This document shows positions 23,515 to 31,977 of a DNA stretch of 64,000 bases, in pieces (position 1 is the first letter of the stretch; every line of letters begins with the position of its first letter). The notes beneath the pieces are model-generated. The model saw only the letters and a list, made by a program, of their open reading frames with translations, searched no databases and was not told where the DNA came from. The stretch comes from Pseudomonas putida. GTDB taxonomy: Bacteria > Pseudomonadota > Gammaproteobacteria > Pseudomonadales > Pseudomonadaceae. Position numbers and translations under genes: made by a program. The DNA lies in NCBI RefSeq assembly GCF_030159595.1, contig NZ_BSKJ01000012.1:62001-126000 (forward strand), given 5' to 3'.

Positions 23515-24501
23515 ATGGCCACGCTTTACCCGTTCACTGACAACGACGTGAATGATGCCTTTGCCCTGCTCGACAACGCGTTGTTCGACAAGGCGCGTGA
23601 GGCTGATGGGCCTGAAAGCGACCCAACCCCGAAAATGCTCATCGTTGCGGGTGCGCAAGGGTCGGGCAAGACTTACCTGCTGGAGAAGCAGTTGCTACCC
23701 ACCGGGCGCTACCAGAAACATGTGCGGCTCTACCTGCCCGAGTTCCGCAAACTGCACCCGCACTACGCCGAGATGAGCGAGCACGGGGTGTTGCATGTGT
23801 ACGAGCACACCGAAACCTTCATCAGGGCGCTGAGCGGCAAGGTTTTCGAATACGCCTTCGCCAACCGCTACAACATCATCATGGAATCGGCACTGGACGA
23901 CGAAGCGTTCGCCGGTTTCCCGCCTGCGGCCGTAGAGGCGGGTTACCGCTTCGAGATTCACATGATTGCCTGCAAAGTGGAGTTCAGCCACTGGGCAACC
24001 CTCGACCGTGGCGTTAAAAGTGTTGCCAAGGGCGAAATCGAGCGGTTCGTGGCGTTGTCGCAGATCCAGGCCTCCCAGGCCAATGCCCGGAAGATCCTGA
24101 ACGCTTTCGAAAGCGCCTGCATGCAGGTGCCAGGTTCGCAGGTCACGCTCTATGAACGGGGCTTCGAAACGGACCAGCAGAGCAAGGTGCTGTGCCACAG
24201 CAGGTGTGATGCCCATGGCGAGTTAACCCCGCGGGCTGATTACGACGGCCAGCCTTTCTTCCGGGCGCCCTATCACGACACGCCTGTTGAGATCCGGCGC
24301 AGCCCTGAAGGCAACGGCACTGGCGCCTACCTTCAATTCTTCCAGGTCGTGCATGCCGGCATGCTTGATGAGCCGGTACGCCAGCAAATGGTCATGGCCT
24401 GCTGCAAGACCCTTGGACGTTGCACGGACCTGGTACCCCAGGTCTCCAGGGATGCCTTCCGCGAACTGAGCCAGTACATGCTCAAGTACACCTATCCCTG
24501 A
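23515..24501 (+). CDS. Zeta-toxin-like P-loop kinase family protein, no visible antitoxin
   Basis: A 328-residue protein whose first 210 residues follow the zeta toxin/PezT fold: Walker A GAQGSGKT (46-53), FRKLHPHYAEM (78-87), IIMESAL (121-127) and IACKVEFSHWATLDR with Arg165, then Arg177. In zeta toxins these arginines and the Walker lysine bind ATP and UDP-GlcNAc. The usual aspartates before the R-x-x-HP block are replaced (RLYLPEFRKLHP), so the classical catalytic base seems lost. About 110 further residues form a C-terminal region I do not recognise. The ATG at 23515 has GAGG nine bases upstream. No epsilon-like antitoxin frame is adjacent on either side. It could be a diverged toxin, an effector or a housekeeping kinase. 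Confidence 0.65.
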   Translation: MATLYPFTDNDVNDAFALLDNALFDKAREADGPESDPTPKMLIVAGAQGSGKTYLLEKQLLPTGRYQKHVRLYLPEFRKLHPHYAEMSEHGVLHVYEHTETFIRALSGKVFEYAFANRYNIIMESALDDEAFAGFPPAAVEAGYRFEIHMIACKVEFSHWATLDRGVKSVAKGEIERFVALSQIQASQANARKILNAFESACMQVPGSQVTLYERGFETDQQSKVLCHSRCDAHGELTPRADYDGQPFFRAPYHDTPVEIRRSPEGNGTGAYLQFFQVVHAGMLDEPVRQQMVMACCKTLGRCTDLVPQVSRDAFRELSQYMLKYTYP

Positions 24502-24536
24502 TGCGACGGAGCAGCAGGCCGGAGCCGGATAACCCG

Positions 24537-25427
24537 TTATCTGGCCAGCTGCTCGATCACGGTGTTCAAGGAAGCCCCCAGCATTTGCCCATGGCCCAGC
24601 CCTTCGAACCGTTTGAAGCGCACCTGAAGACCTTTTACCTTGGCCAGGTCGGCTGCCAGTTCTCGCGCAGGCCTCTCCACATCGCCCTTTACCTGCGCCC
24701 TAGGATTTGAAGGTTCTTCGCTGCCCCGCATCAGTAGCAGCCGCGCAGGGTCGTTGCCTAAGCGCTGCTCAAGCCCCTGCGCCTCCCTCACGATCGCTCC
24801 GTCATGCCACCACAGTGAAGGGCTGGCCGCTGCATAGTCACTGAACGCCCCGGGCCGGGTAAACAGCGTATGCAGCACGGCCAGCCCGCCATAGGAATGG
24901 CCCCAGAGCGTCTGTCGCTGCAAGTCGATGGGGGCCAGCCCGGCCACCATCGGCCGCATGCGTTCGGTCAGCAGGTCAAGAAACGTATCCACGCCACCAC
25001 TGGGCTGGCCGGTCAGCGGGTCACGTTGCTCAGCCTGGCCGGGCAGCGACGGGGTGTAGTCATAGGTTCTTCCAGTCCGCTCGATGCGCTGTTCGGTCTG
25101 GTAACCCACGGCCACCAGCAAGGGCGCCTGGCCTGCAGCGAGTTTGTCCAGCTGCAGGCTATCCAGCGCCCCGATCGCGGCATTGCCATCGAGCATCCAC
25201 AGCACCGGGTAGCCCGATGCGGGCGCCGGGCGGTTTGGCCTACCGACCCACAAGCGGTAATGGCGTTGGCCGTCGGCCGAGTCCAGGTCGAGTTGGGTGA
25301 AGCGGTAGGCCAGGTCCTGGCGCTGCAGCAGCGAGGTGTCCATCTTCTGGTTTCGCTCGGGCTGCGCTACGGCAACAGGCGCCGCCAGGGCCAGTGCCAA
25401 AGCCAGCGTCAGGGTCATCTTGCTCAT
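24537..25427 (-). CDS. Siderophore esterase-like alpha/beta hydrolase (IroE/PfeE type)
   Basis: A 296-residue exported hydrolase. The signal peptide is MTLTLALALALAAPVAVAQ; the nucleophile elbow is GHSYGG (Ser about 177), and the domain matches the Fes/IroE esterase family (YPVLWMLDGNAAIGAL). Periplasmic esterases of this type, such as PfeE in P. aeruginosa, cut the trilactone of enterobactin-like ferri-siderophores to release iron. Context supports this: next to it are an OmpR-type two-component pair and a TonB receptor, and a Fur-like site lies upstream. The ATG at 25427 or the one three codons later could be the start. Confidence 0.75.
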   Translation of the reverse strand: MSKMTLTLALALALAAPVAVAQPERNQKMDTSLLQRQDLAYRFTQLDLDSADGQRHYRLWVGRPNRPAPASGYPVLWMLDGNAAIGALDSLQLDKLAAGQAPLLVAVGYQTEQRIERTGRTYDYTPSLPGQAEQRDPLTGQPSGGVDTFLDLLTERMRPMVAGLAPIDLQRQTLWGHSYGGLAVLHTLFTRPGAFSDYAAASPSLWWHDGAIVREAQGLEQRLGNDPARLLLMRGSEEPSNPRAQVKGDVERPARELAADLAKVKGLQVRFKRFEGLGHGQMLGASLNTVIEQLAR

Positions 25428-25477
25428 CAGGCATCTCGTCAGGGCCTTGCGAGGAGCGCAAGGCTGGAGCGCCCAGA

Positions 25478-25486
25478 TGATAATCA
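25478..25486 (-). promoter_or_regulatory. Possible Fur site upstream of the esterase
   Basis: TGATAATCA holds one full GATAAT hexamer of the Fur consensus plus the central C-A, about 50 bases before the esterase start. The outer hexamers are poor (about 11 of 19 to the full consensus). Confidence 0.4.
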
Positions 25487-25509
25487 GTCCTGATTGAGCG
25501 TAAAGCGCA

Positions 25510-26856
25510 TTAACTTTCTAAACAGTCCCGGGCGGCCGGCAAGGTCAAATGCAGGCACAGTCCCGGGTGGCCATTGCTGGCCCACAATCGGCCGCCTTGC
25601 AGCTCGATGGCGCGGCGGGCGATGGCCAGACCAAGGCCGAAGCCTGCGCCGCTGTTGGCAAGTCGCTGGTAAGGCGTGAAGATGCGTTCGAGGTCAGCGT
25701 GTGGCACACCAAGGCCTTGGTCGCTCAGGCGCAGGTGCCAAACATCGCCTTCGCGCCAGCCGTCCAGGCTGACCCTGCCTTCGGGTGGCGAGTGGCGAAT
25801 GGCATTGCGCAGCAGGTTTTCCAAAGCCTGGGCCAGGCTGTCCAGATGAGCTTGCACCAGGCAGTCGGTACCCAGTGAACACGGCAGGCGCGCAGGGTTC
25901 CAGCCGCTTTCGAAGCAGACGTCCTGACACAGGGCTTCCCAGACGGAAACCATCAAGACGGGCTCGGTCGGCAAGCTGGGCTGTTCGGTATCCATCCAGG
26001 CCAGGTCCAGTGTGCCTTCCAGCAGCTTCTGCATGTCGGCGACTTCGCGGTCCAGGCGCTCGCGCAACTGTGGCGGCGGCAAGTCGCTGTCATGGGCGAT
26101 GCGTAGCCGCGCAAGCGGCGTGCGCAGTTCGTGAGACAACGTGCGCAACAGCAGGCGCTGTTGCTCCAGGCTCTGGCGCAGGCGCCCGGCCATGTGCTCG
26201 AAGGCCTGTGCCAGTTCACCCAGCTCATCACGGCGTTCCTGCAAGGGCAGGGCGGGGCTGTCCAGGTCATCGGCCCGCAGGGCGTCGGCGCGGTCACGCA
26301 GGCGGTTCAGCGGCACGACCAAATGCCGGTACAACGCCAGGCCCAGTAGCAGGGCCAGCAGTGCGGGGGCAACGCCGTGGGTGACCACATGGGTCCATGG
26401 CGTAAGGCCGGTGGGCAGCAGGCGTTCGGGCAGTTGCAGCACCAGGCGGCCGTGCTCGGGGTGTTGCGGGAATTCGATGCTGACGTACGGCAGTTCATCT
26501 TGCAGGCGCCGGCTCATCGGCCAGTCGAGCTTGCGCATGAAGGTCAGGTGGCTGGCCTCCTCGGTGCTTAGCGGCGTGGTGCCAAGGCTTTGCAGGTGCG
26601 GCCCGATTACCGCCACCCAGGTGTCCTCGGCCTGTTCCAGTTGCCTGCGCCAGGCCTCGGTGCCTGCTGCGCCGCCTTGGTCCCAGGCGTCTTCAGCTTG
26701 TTGCGCATAACGCGCCAGGTAATCCTGGTCGGCCTGAGACAAAAAGTAGGTACTGCGTTCCACCGACAGGCCCCAGGTCCAGATCAGCCAGACCAGCAAC
26801 AGGCAGAAGCTGACCTGCAGCACGGCCAGCTTCCACAGCAATGGGTGGCGGCGCAT
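25510..26856 (-). CDS. Sensor histidine kinase (PfeS-like)
   Basis: A 448-residue membrane kinase. The order is TM1 (LAVLQVSFCLLLVWLIW), a periplasmic domain of about 135 residues, TM2 (GVAPALLALLLGLALY), HAMP, then H-box LSHELRTPLARLR, N-box ENLLRNAIRHSPP and G-boxes DQGLGVP and GAGFGLGLAIARR. The start at 26856 overlaps the response regulator stop (TGATG). Its place between a siderophore-type esterase and a TonB receptor suggests that it senses a ferri-siderophore in the periplasm, as PfeS does with enterobactin. The actual signal is not proven. Confidence 0.85.
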   Translation of the reverse strand: MRRHPLLWKLAVLQVSFCLLLVWLIWTWGLSVERSTYFLSQADQDYLARYAQQAEDAWDQGGAAGTEAWRRQLEQAEDTWVAVIGPHLQSLGTTPLSTEEASHLTFMRKLDWPMSRRLQDELPYVSIEFPQHPEHGRLVLQLPERLLPTGLTPWTHVVTHGVAPALLALLLGLALYRHLVVPLNRLRDRADALRADDLDSPALPLQERRDELGELAQAFEHMAGRLRQSLEQQRLLLRTLSHELRTPLARLRIAHDSDLPPPQLRERLDREVADMQKLLEGTLDLAWMDTEQPSLPTEPVLMVSVWEALCQDVCFESGWNPARLPCSLGTDCLVQAHLDSLAQALENLLRNAIRHSPPEGRVSLDGWREGDVWHLRLSDQGLGVPHADLERIFTPYQRLANSGAGFGLGLAIARRAIELQGGRLWASNGHPGLCLHLTLPAARDCLES

Positions 26857-27548
26857 CAGGTCTGTTCCGTGTCGACCAGGATGTAACCCTGGCCACGCAC
26901 GGCCTGGATCTGCAGGTGCTGGGCACTGATGTCGGCCAGTTTGCGGCGCAGGTTGCACACATGCACATCCAGGCCCCGGTCCAGGCGGGTATAGGCGCGG
27001 TGCAGCACGGTCTGGTACAGAAACGGCTTGCTCAAAGCTTCGCCGGGGTGAGCCCGTAACGTCACCAGCAAGCGGAATTCGGACGCGGTAAGGCCAGCGG
27101 CGTTGCCGTTGTGGATAACGTCCTGGCGGTCGTGGTCCAGCATCACTTCGCCGACGTCGGCCCGCAGCGCCGTGCCGCGATCGAATGCCACGCGCCGCAG
27201 TAAGGCATCGACCCTTGCGTCCAGCTCCGCCAGGCTGAAGGGCTTGGGCAGGTAGTCGTCCGCCCCCCGGGTAAAACCACTGATGCGGTCCTGCTCCGCC
27301 CCCAGCGCCGACATCAGCATGACCGGCACCGCCTGCTGGCGGCGCAGCGCGTCGAGCAGGCTGAGCCCGTCGATGCCAGGCAGCATGATGTCCAGCAGAA
27401 CCAGTTCGAACTGCGCGTGCTGTATGGCGCTCAGGGCCTGGGTGCCGCTGGCGCAGGCATGCACCTGGAAACCACGATTGAGGAAATGGCGCTCCAGGTC
27501 CTGGCGCAGGCGTGGGTCGTCTTCGACGAGGAGAAGTGAGGTGGGCAC
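26856..27548 (-). CDS. OmpR-family response regulator (PfeR-like)
   Basis: A 230-residue regulator. The receiver domain has the phospho-acceptor in LVLLDIMLPGIDG (Asp about 53) and the conserved Lys in PKPFSLAELDARVD; the winged-helix output domain contains LTASEFRLLVTL and RGLDVHVCNLRRKL. It starts with GTG at 27548, preceded by AAGG. It is encoded with the sensor kinase and is divergent from the TonB receptor, which is its most likely target. A Fur-like box sits 14 bases before its start codon. Confidence 0.88.
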   Translation of the reverse strand: MPTSLLLVEDDPRLRQDLERHFLNRGFQVHACASGTQALSAIQHAQFELVLLDIMLPGIDGLSLLDALRRQQAVPVMLMSALGAEQDRISGFTRGADDYLPKPFSLAELDARVDALLRRVAFDRGTALRADVGEVMLDHDRQDVIHNGNAAGLTASEFRLLVTLRAHPGEALSKPFLYQTVLHRAYTRLDRGLDVHVCNLRRKLADISAQHLQIQAVRGQGYILVDTEQT

Positions 27549-27561
27549 GGTGAGCCTTGAA

Positions 27562-27576
27562 TGAGAACTTCTATCA
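27562..27576. promoter_or_regulatory. Fur-like box between response regulator and TonB receptor
   Basis: TGAGAAC-T-TCTATCA matches 10 of 14 defined positions of the 7-1-7 Fur consensus (TGATAAT-n-ATTATCA). It is close to the regulator start and within the divergent intergenic region. Confidence 0.45.
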
Positions 27577-27623
27577 GTTACGAATCATCCCATTGCTGGC
27601 AGGGGAGGGCAACGCCTGGGTGT

Positions 27624-27637
27624 GTTAAGAAGGTTAA
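27624..27637 (+). promoter_or_regulatory. Direct repeat upstream of the TonB receptor gene
   Basis: GTTAA at 27624-27628 and again at 27633-27637 (period 9) about 95 bases before the receptor start. OmpR-family regulators often bind short direct repeats with a period of 10-11, so this is only a tentative binding site. Confidence 0.25.
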
Positions 27638-27729
27638 TGATGCTGCACCCCCGTTTTCGCTCCGGTATCGTCCGCAAAAAGCAACTTGTTTCGTTTGCGA
27701 ATTACTGTCATTTAGGCGAAGGGTGTGTC

Positions 27730-29907
27730 ATGAACGGTTTCAAACGTGTGGGGAATCCGCGACCGGTTCGGGGTTTGTTGGTGCTGGGGTTGCTGGCGCC
27801 GTTTTCGTTGTCGGCACTGGCTGAAACGGTAGCGACCCAGGCGGCGGCCGAAGACAGCTCGCTCGACCTGCCGGCATTGACCATCGAAGGCAACCGCCTG
27901 TACGACATGCTGCCCTCGGAAGCAACCGGTGGCTACAGTGTCGATGCCGCGACCGTAGGCACCAAGACGCCAGCGGCGCTCAAGGACATCCCGCAATCGA
28001 TCACCGTCTACACCCAGGATTACGTCAAGGACCGTCAGTTCGTGCACCTGGATGACCTGGCCAAGTACACCGCCGGCCTGCGCACCCTGACCAACGACAG
28101 CGGCCGTTCGTCGATCTACGCCCGTGGCTACGAGTACAGCGAGTTCAACATCGACGGCCTGCCGGCCCCCATGGCCAGTATCTTCGGCACCGTGCCGTCG
28201 CTGGCGGCCTTCGACCGTGTCGAGATCATGCGCGGCCCGGCCGGCCTGTTCAGCAGCACCAGCGAGCTGGGCGGTATCGTCAACATGGTGCGCAAGCGCC
28301 CGACCGCCGAGTTCCAGGGCCACATCGAAGGCAGCTATGGCACCTGGGATACCAACCACGAAGAAATCGACCTGAGCGGGCCGCTGGACGATGCCGGCCG
28401 TGTGCGCGGGCGCTTCATCGCATCGCGTGACGACACCAACGGCGAAGTCGATTACAACGCCAACACCAGCAACAGTTACTACGGCGCGCTGGATGTCGAC
28501 CTCGACGATGCCACCACACTGTCGTTCGGCCTGATGCACGAAGTGAAGAACATCACCCCGCACAACGGCTACCCGGCCACTTTGTCTGGTGAAGTACCCG
28601 ACTTCAGCCACTCCCGCTTCCTGGGTGCCGACTGGAACTACTTCGACGGCAAGACCACCGACCTAGTCGCCGAGCTGACCCACCGCTTCGACAACGGTGG
28701 CTATGGCCGTGTCGCGGCGCGCGGTTCGCACCGCGACACCAACTACCTGTACGCCTTCACCGCGACCAACGCCACCACCGGTGCCAACTCCGAGCGCGCC
28801 AGCGCCCGTGACTTCACCCAGGACACCTACTCGCTGGACGCCAGCTACAGCCAGCCGTTCGAAACCCTCGGCCAGGTCAGCGAATTCGTGGTCGGCACTG
28901 ACTACAAGAACTACGACACCGAATACCTCAACGGCACCACCAACCTGGGCGCCATCAACGTCAACACCTACTCGCCGAAGCAGTTCGCCAAACCGTCGCC
29001 CAACTACAGCACCGAGACTGGTATGCAGGAAGAGGAATACGGCCTGTACTCCAAGGTTACCTTCCGCCCGATCGAGCGCCTGGCGCTGATCGCCGGTGGC
29101 CGCTTCAGCTGGTATCGCGGTGATTTCTACACCACCACCCTGAGCAGCGGTGCCACCACCAACGACAGCAAGCGCGTGGATGGCCACTTCACTCCATATG
29201 CCGGTGTTGTCTACGACCTGACCGAGAACCATGCCCTGTACGCCAGCTACTCGCAGGTGTTCAAGCCGCAGTCCGACACCGACAGCAATGGCCGGGTGCT
29301 GAAACCGCGTGAAGGCGAGCAGTACGAATTCGGCCTCAAGAGCAGCTACTTCGGTGGCGACCTGAACACCCGCTTCTCGGTGTTCCGCCTGACCGACAAG
29401 AACCGCGCCACCACCGAATACGACGAGGACGGCGTAGACACCAACTTCTCGGTCGCTTCCGGCAAAACCCGTGTCAAAGGTGCCGAAGTGGAAGTAAGCG
29501 GCAAGCTGACGCCAAACTGGGAGCTGCTGGCCGGCTACACCTGGATGGAAACCGAAACCCTCAAGGGCGATGCCGAAACCACCTTCTTCATCATGCCGCG
29601 CAACCAGGCGTCGCTGTGGAGCAAGTACACCATCAGCCAAGGCCCGCTGAACGGCCTGGCCATTGGTGGCGGCATTTCGGCGATGAGCAACTTCTATTCC
29701 GAGAATGGCGGCGTGCGCATCGATGCACCGGGCTATGCCACGGTGGATGCGATGCTGTCGTACCCGGTGACCTCGAAGCTGACGGCCACCTTCAACGTCA
29801 ACAACCTGTTCGACCGGGATTACCTGTCGCGGGTGGGGTCGACTTCGACGTTCAACTTCTACGGGCCGTCGCGCAGCATGATGGTTGGGGCGCGGTATGA
29901 CTTTTGA
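27730..29907 (+). CDS. TonB-dependent siderophore receptor (FhuE/FpvA-like)
   Basis: A 725-residue outer-membrane receptor. After a signal peptide (LLVLGLLAPFSLSALAE) come a TonB-box-like segment (LPALTIEGN), the plug domain (LKDIPQSITVYTQDYVKDR ... VEIMRGPAGLFSSTSELGGIVNMVRKRP) and a 22-strand barrel ending in Phe (GARYDF). The plug is of the FhuE/FpvA/coprogen-ferric siderophore class. The start at 27730 has GAAGGG upstream and the right signal peptide. It is divergent from the PfeRS-like pair. The natural ligand cannot be fixed from sequence; the nearby esterase would favour a lactone-type siderophore. Confidence 0.9.
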   Translation: MNGFKRVGNPRPVRGLLVLGLLAPFSLSALAETVATQAAAEDSSLDLPALTIEGNRLYDMLPSEATGGYSVDAATVGTKTPAALKDIPQSITVYTQDYVKDRQFVHLDDLAKYTAGLRTLTNDSGRSSIYARGYEYSEFNIDGLPAPMASIFGTVPSLAAFDRVEIMRGPAGLFSSTSELGGIVNMVRKRPTAEFQGHIEGSYGTWDTNHEEIDLSGPLDDAGRVRGRFIASRDDTNGEVDYNANTSNSYYGALDVDLDDATTLSFGLMHEVKNITPHNGYPATLSGEVPDFSHSRFLGADWNYFDGKTTDLVAELTHRFDNGGYGRVAARGSHRDTNYLYAFTATNATTGANSERASARDFTQDTYSLDASYSQPFETLGQVSEFVVGTDYKNYDTEYLNGTTNLGAINVNTYSPKQFAKPSPNYSTETGMQEEEYGLYSKVTFRPIERLALIAGGRFSWYRGDFYTTTLSSGATTNDSKRVDGHFTPYAGVVYDLTENHALYASYSQVFKPQSDTDSNGRVLKPREGEQYEFGLKSSYFGGDLNTRFSVFRLTDKNRATTEYDEDGVDTNFSVASGKTRVKGAEVEVSGKLTPNWELLAGYTWMETETLKGDAETTFFIMPRNQASLWSKYTISQGPLNGLAIGGGISAMSNFYSENGGVRIDAPGYATVDAMLSYPVTSKLTATFNVNNLFDRDYLSRVGSTSTFNFYGPSRSMMVGARYDF

Positions 29908-29958
29908 TTGGTGTTGTGGCGTATAGGTGGACGCCGACGGTTTTGCAGCGTCTATGAA

Positions 29959-29986
29959 ATCGAGCGCCGCGCGGGCGGCGCTCGAT
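29959..29986 (+). terminator. Strong hairpin after the TonB receptor gene
   Basis: ATCGAGCGCCGC and GCGGCGCTCGAT form a perfect 12-bp stem with a GCGG loop, 51 bases after the stop. There is no T-run, but it lies between convergent units and is the likely 3' boundary. Confidence 0.6.
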
Positions 29987-30075
29987 CTGATGAATGAGCC
30001 CGAGTTGGGGATGAAACATTTAGGGCAGGGCTGCGTGAGGATTGTCAAAAAAAGCCGGCTTGTGGATAAACGCAA

Positions 30076-30729
30076 TCAGCCTTCATGACTATGCGCCTTG
30101 CCATCACGATGAACATGCGTCTTCGAAGCTGGCTTCGAGTGGTGATCACTGCTGGCTTCGTCTTGCCCATGCTGGCCTTCATGGTTGTGCATGTCACTTT
30201 CACCACCGCCATGCTGGTGGCCGCCACTGCTTGCGACCATCGCCTGGTACTGCTGAGCATTCATCTGCGGTAGTTGGTCCAGAAAAGCCACCATGCCCCA
30301 GATATACGAATCATCCATGCTCTTGCCCCAAGCTGGCATACCCGTAGCCTTGATGCCGTGCTTGATGGTCCAGAACGCAACAGCAGGATCACCGCTGGCG
30401 CCGAGCTTGCTCAGGTCAGGAGGTGACGGGTACAGCGCTTGGCTCAGCTCGGTCTTTTCAACGCCAGGGGCCAGATGGCAACCAACGCACATGGCGTTGT
30501 AGTTACCGGCGCCGATGCGAATCAGGTTTTCATTCTTGAGGTCCGGTACCTCGATATCCCTGGCCCGTACCTCGATAGACCGATCCCGGGCCATGGCCAG
30601 AAAGGCATGCACGGCCGGGAAATGGGGATCATCAGCCCCGACGTTCACCAGGCCAAAGTAAGCTGCGCCCAATACGCCCGCACCAGCGACGGCGCCTGCT
30701 GCAACAAGCGTTGTAATTGTTTTTTTCAT
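30076..30729 (-). CDS. His-rich periplasmic cytochrome c of the copper operon
   Basis: A 217-residue protein with an N-terminal signal or anchor helix (LVAAGAVAGAGVLGAAYFG), one c-type haem site CVGCH (about 81-85) and the axial methionine in TGMPAWG (about 130). The last 50 residues are rich in histidine (HQHGGGESDMHNHEGQHGQ ... HHSKPASKTHVHRDGKAHSHEG), as if to bind copper. It is the last gene after copA, a Met-rich protein and copB, nine bases after copB. It may pass electrons linked to Cu(I) oxidation or act as a copper buffer. Confidence 0.82.
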   Translation of the reverse strand: MKKTITTLVAAGAVAGAGVLGAAYFGLVNVGADDPHFPAVHAFLAMARDRSIEVRARDIEVPDLKNENLIRIGAGNYNAMCVGCHLAPGVEKTELSQALYPSPPDLSKLGASGDPAVAFWTIKHGIKATGMPAWGKSMDDSYIWGMVAFLDQLPQMNAQQYQAMVASSGGHQHGGGESDMHNHEGQHGQDEASSDHHSKPASKTHVHRDGKAHSHEG

Positions 30730-30738
30730 GTCGGGCTC

Positions 30739-31680
30739 TCAAAACCACATGCGAATGCCGGCAACGAAACGCGCTTCATCCACATCACCACCCTCGTCGC
30801 GGACGAAATCAGCCGTTTTGCCGTAGGAGCGGCTCCAGGTGATGCCTATGTAGGGTGCGAACTGGCGAACGATTTCATACCGTAGCCGCAGCCCGACCTC
30901 GGTATTGGCCAGGCCAGAACCCACGCCTCGCTCAGGGTCGTTCTTGCCATAGAAATTGGCTTCGGCGGTGGGCTGCAGGATCAGGCGATTGGTCAGGAGA
31001 ATGTCGTAGTCGCCTTCCAGACGAGCGGCAGTTTGACCATTCTCACCCATGAATGCGGTGGCTTCGGCTTCAAAGCCGTAAAGCGCCATGCCCTGAATGC
31101 CGAACGCAGCCCATGTCTGGGGGGAGTCCGGTTTGAAGTCCTGGCGCACCCCGGCAACCACATCCCACCAAGGGCTGATAGCGCGACCATAGAGCAACTG
31201 CAACTCGGCATCTTCGGTGACGCCGTTGGTGCGTTCGCCTTCGGAGCGAATCCACAGCCGGTTGATATCGCCGCCAATCCACCCGGTAGCATCCCAGGCC
31301 AGGGTGCTGCCTTCGTCTGCATCCTGATACTCAAGCTGGTCCAGCAGGAAGAAGCTGTTGAGCGCGCTGTCGTGTACCTGATGCCCGCCCAATGGGGGGA
31401 ATGCCGCCTGCCGGTCTGCATCCGTCAATTCGGGAATCGGCGTTCGGCTGGTCGTCGCAGGGCTGGCAGCACCATGGTTCATCTTCGAGTGATCCATGCT
31501 TCCATGATCCATGCCCTGCATGCTGCCATGATCCATCTGGCTAGGGGCCATGCCCGACATGGAGCCGTGCCCCATCGCCGAATGGTCCATTTCGCCAGCG
31601 GCGAAGCTGGGTGCAGCACCCAGCATGCCGAGTGAAACGGCCAGGGCCAGCAGCGAGGGTCGCGCCGGGCTATTGGCCAT
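30739..31680 (-). CDS. copB: Copper resistance outer-membrane protein CopB
   Basis: A 313-residue CopB. The signal peptide ends in APSFAAG, followed by a Met/His-rich segment with MDHS and MDHG repeats (about 31-70), then the conserved CopB barrel domain beginning near PPLGGHQVHDSALNSFFLLDQLEYQ and ending in a C-terminal Phe (GIRMWF). CopB helps sequester or export copper at the outer membrane. The start overlaps the end of the small Met-rich gene by 11 bases. It is third in the copA operon. Confidence 0.92.
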   Translation of the reverse strand: MANSPARPSLLALAVSLGMLGAAPSFAAGEMDHSAMGHGSMSGMAPSQMDHGSMQGMDHGSMDHSKMNHGAASPATTSRTPIPELTDADRQAAFPPLGGHQVHDSALNSFFLLDQLEYQDADEGSTLAWDATGWIGGDINRLWIRSEGERTNGVTEDAELQLLYGRAISPWWDVVAGVRQDFKPDSPQTWAAFGIQGMALYGFEAEATAFMGENGQTAARLEGDYDILLTNRLILQPTAEANFYGKNDPERGVGSGLANTEVGLRLRYEIVRQFAPYIGITWSRSYGKTADFVRDEGGDVDEARFVAGIRMWF

Positions 31681-31963
31681 CTTTCCCTGCCTTGGCGTTG
31701 TCGCTGCCCTGCGATTCCATCATCTTGCTGTGGTCCATGCCTTCCATCGAGCCATGGTCCATGCCTTTCATGGCGCTGTGATCCATGCCCTTCATGGAAC
31801 CGTGGTCCATGCCTTGAGTGCCCTTGGCTTTTGCTGCATCTGCAGCCTTCTGGGTGTGTTGCTCATGGTTGTCGCCGGCCCACGACGACGGGGCATAAAC
31901 AGCCAGCAGGCCAGCCATCGCAGCAGAGAGGAAAAACGCGTTTCGTTTCATAAGTTTGTTCAT
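31670..31963 (-). CDS. Small exported Met/His-rich copper-binding protein
   Basis: A 97-residue protein with a signal peptide (FFLSAAMAGLLAVYAPSSWAG) and a mature part made mostly of MDHGSMKG/MDHSAMKG repeats, about five copies, a known Cu(I)/Cu(II) binding pattern shared with CopA and CopB. The start at 31963 is set by GGAG seven bases upstream; an ATG at 31981 overlaps the copA stop and is less likely. It sits between copA and copB, overlapping copB. It could be a periplasmic copper sponge or a donor to CopA. Confidence 0.82.
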   Translation of the reverse strand: MNKLMKRNAFFLSAAMAGLLAVYAPSSWAGDNHEQHTQKAADAAKAKGTQGMDHGSMKGMDHSAMKGMDHGSMEGMDHSKMMESQGSDNAKAGKDGQ

Positions 31964-31977
31964 CTCGGATCTCCAGT

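Noticed and set aside
31480..31850. Repeated ATGGACCAC-like units that might look like a CRISPR or satellite
   Set aside because: They encode Met-Asp-His-Ser/Gly copper-binding repeats in copB and its neighbour; spacing follows codons and not a spacer-repeat array.
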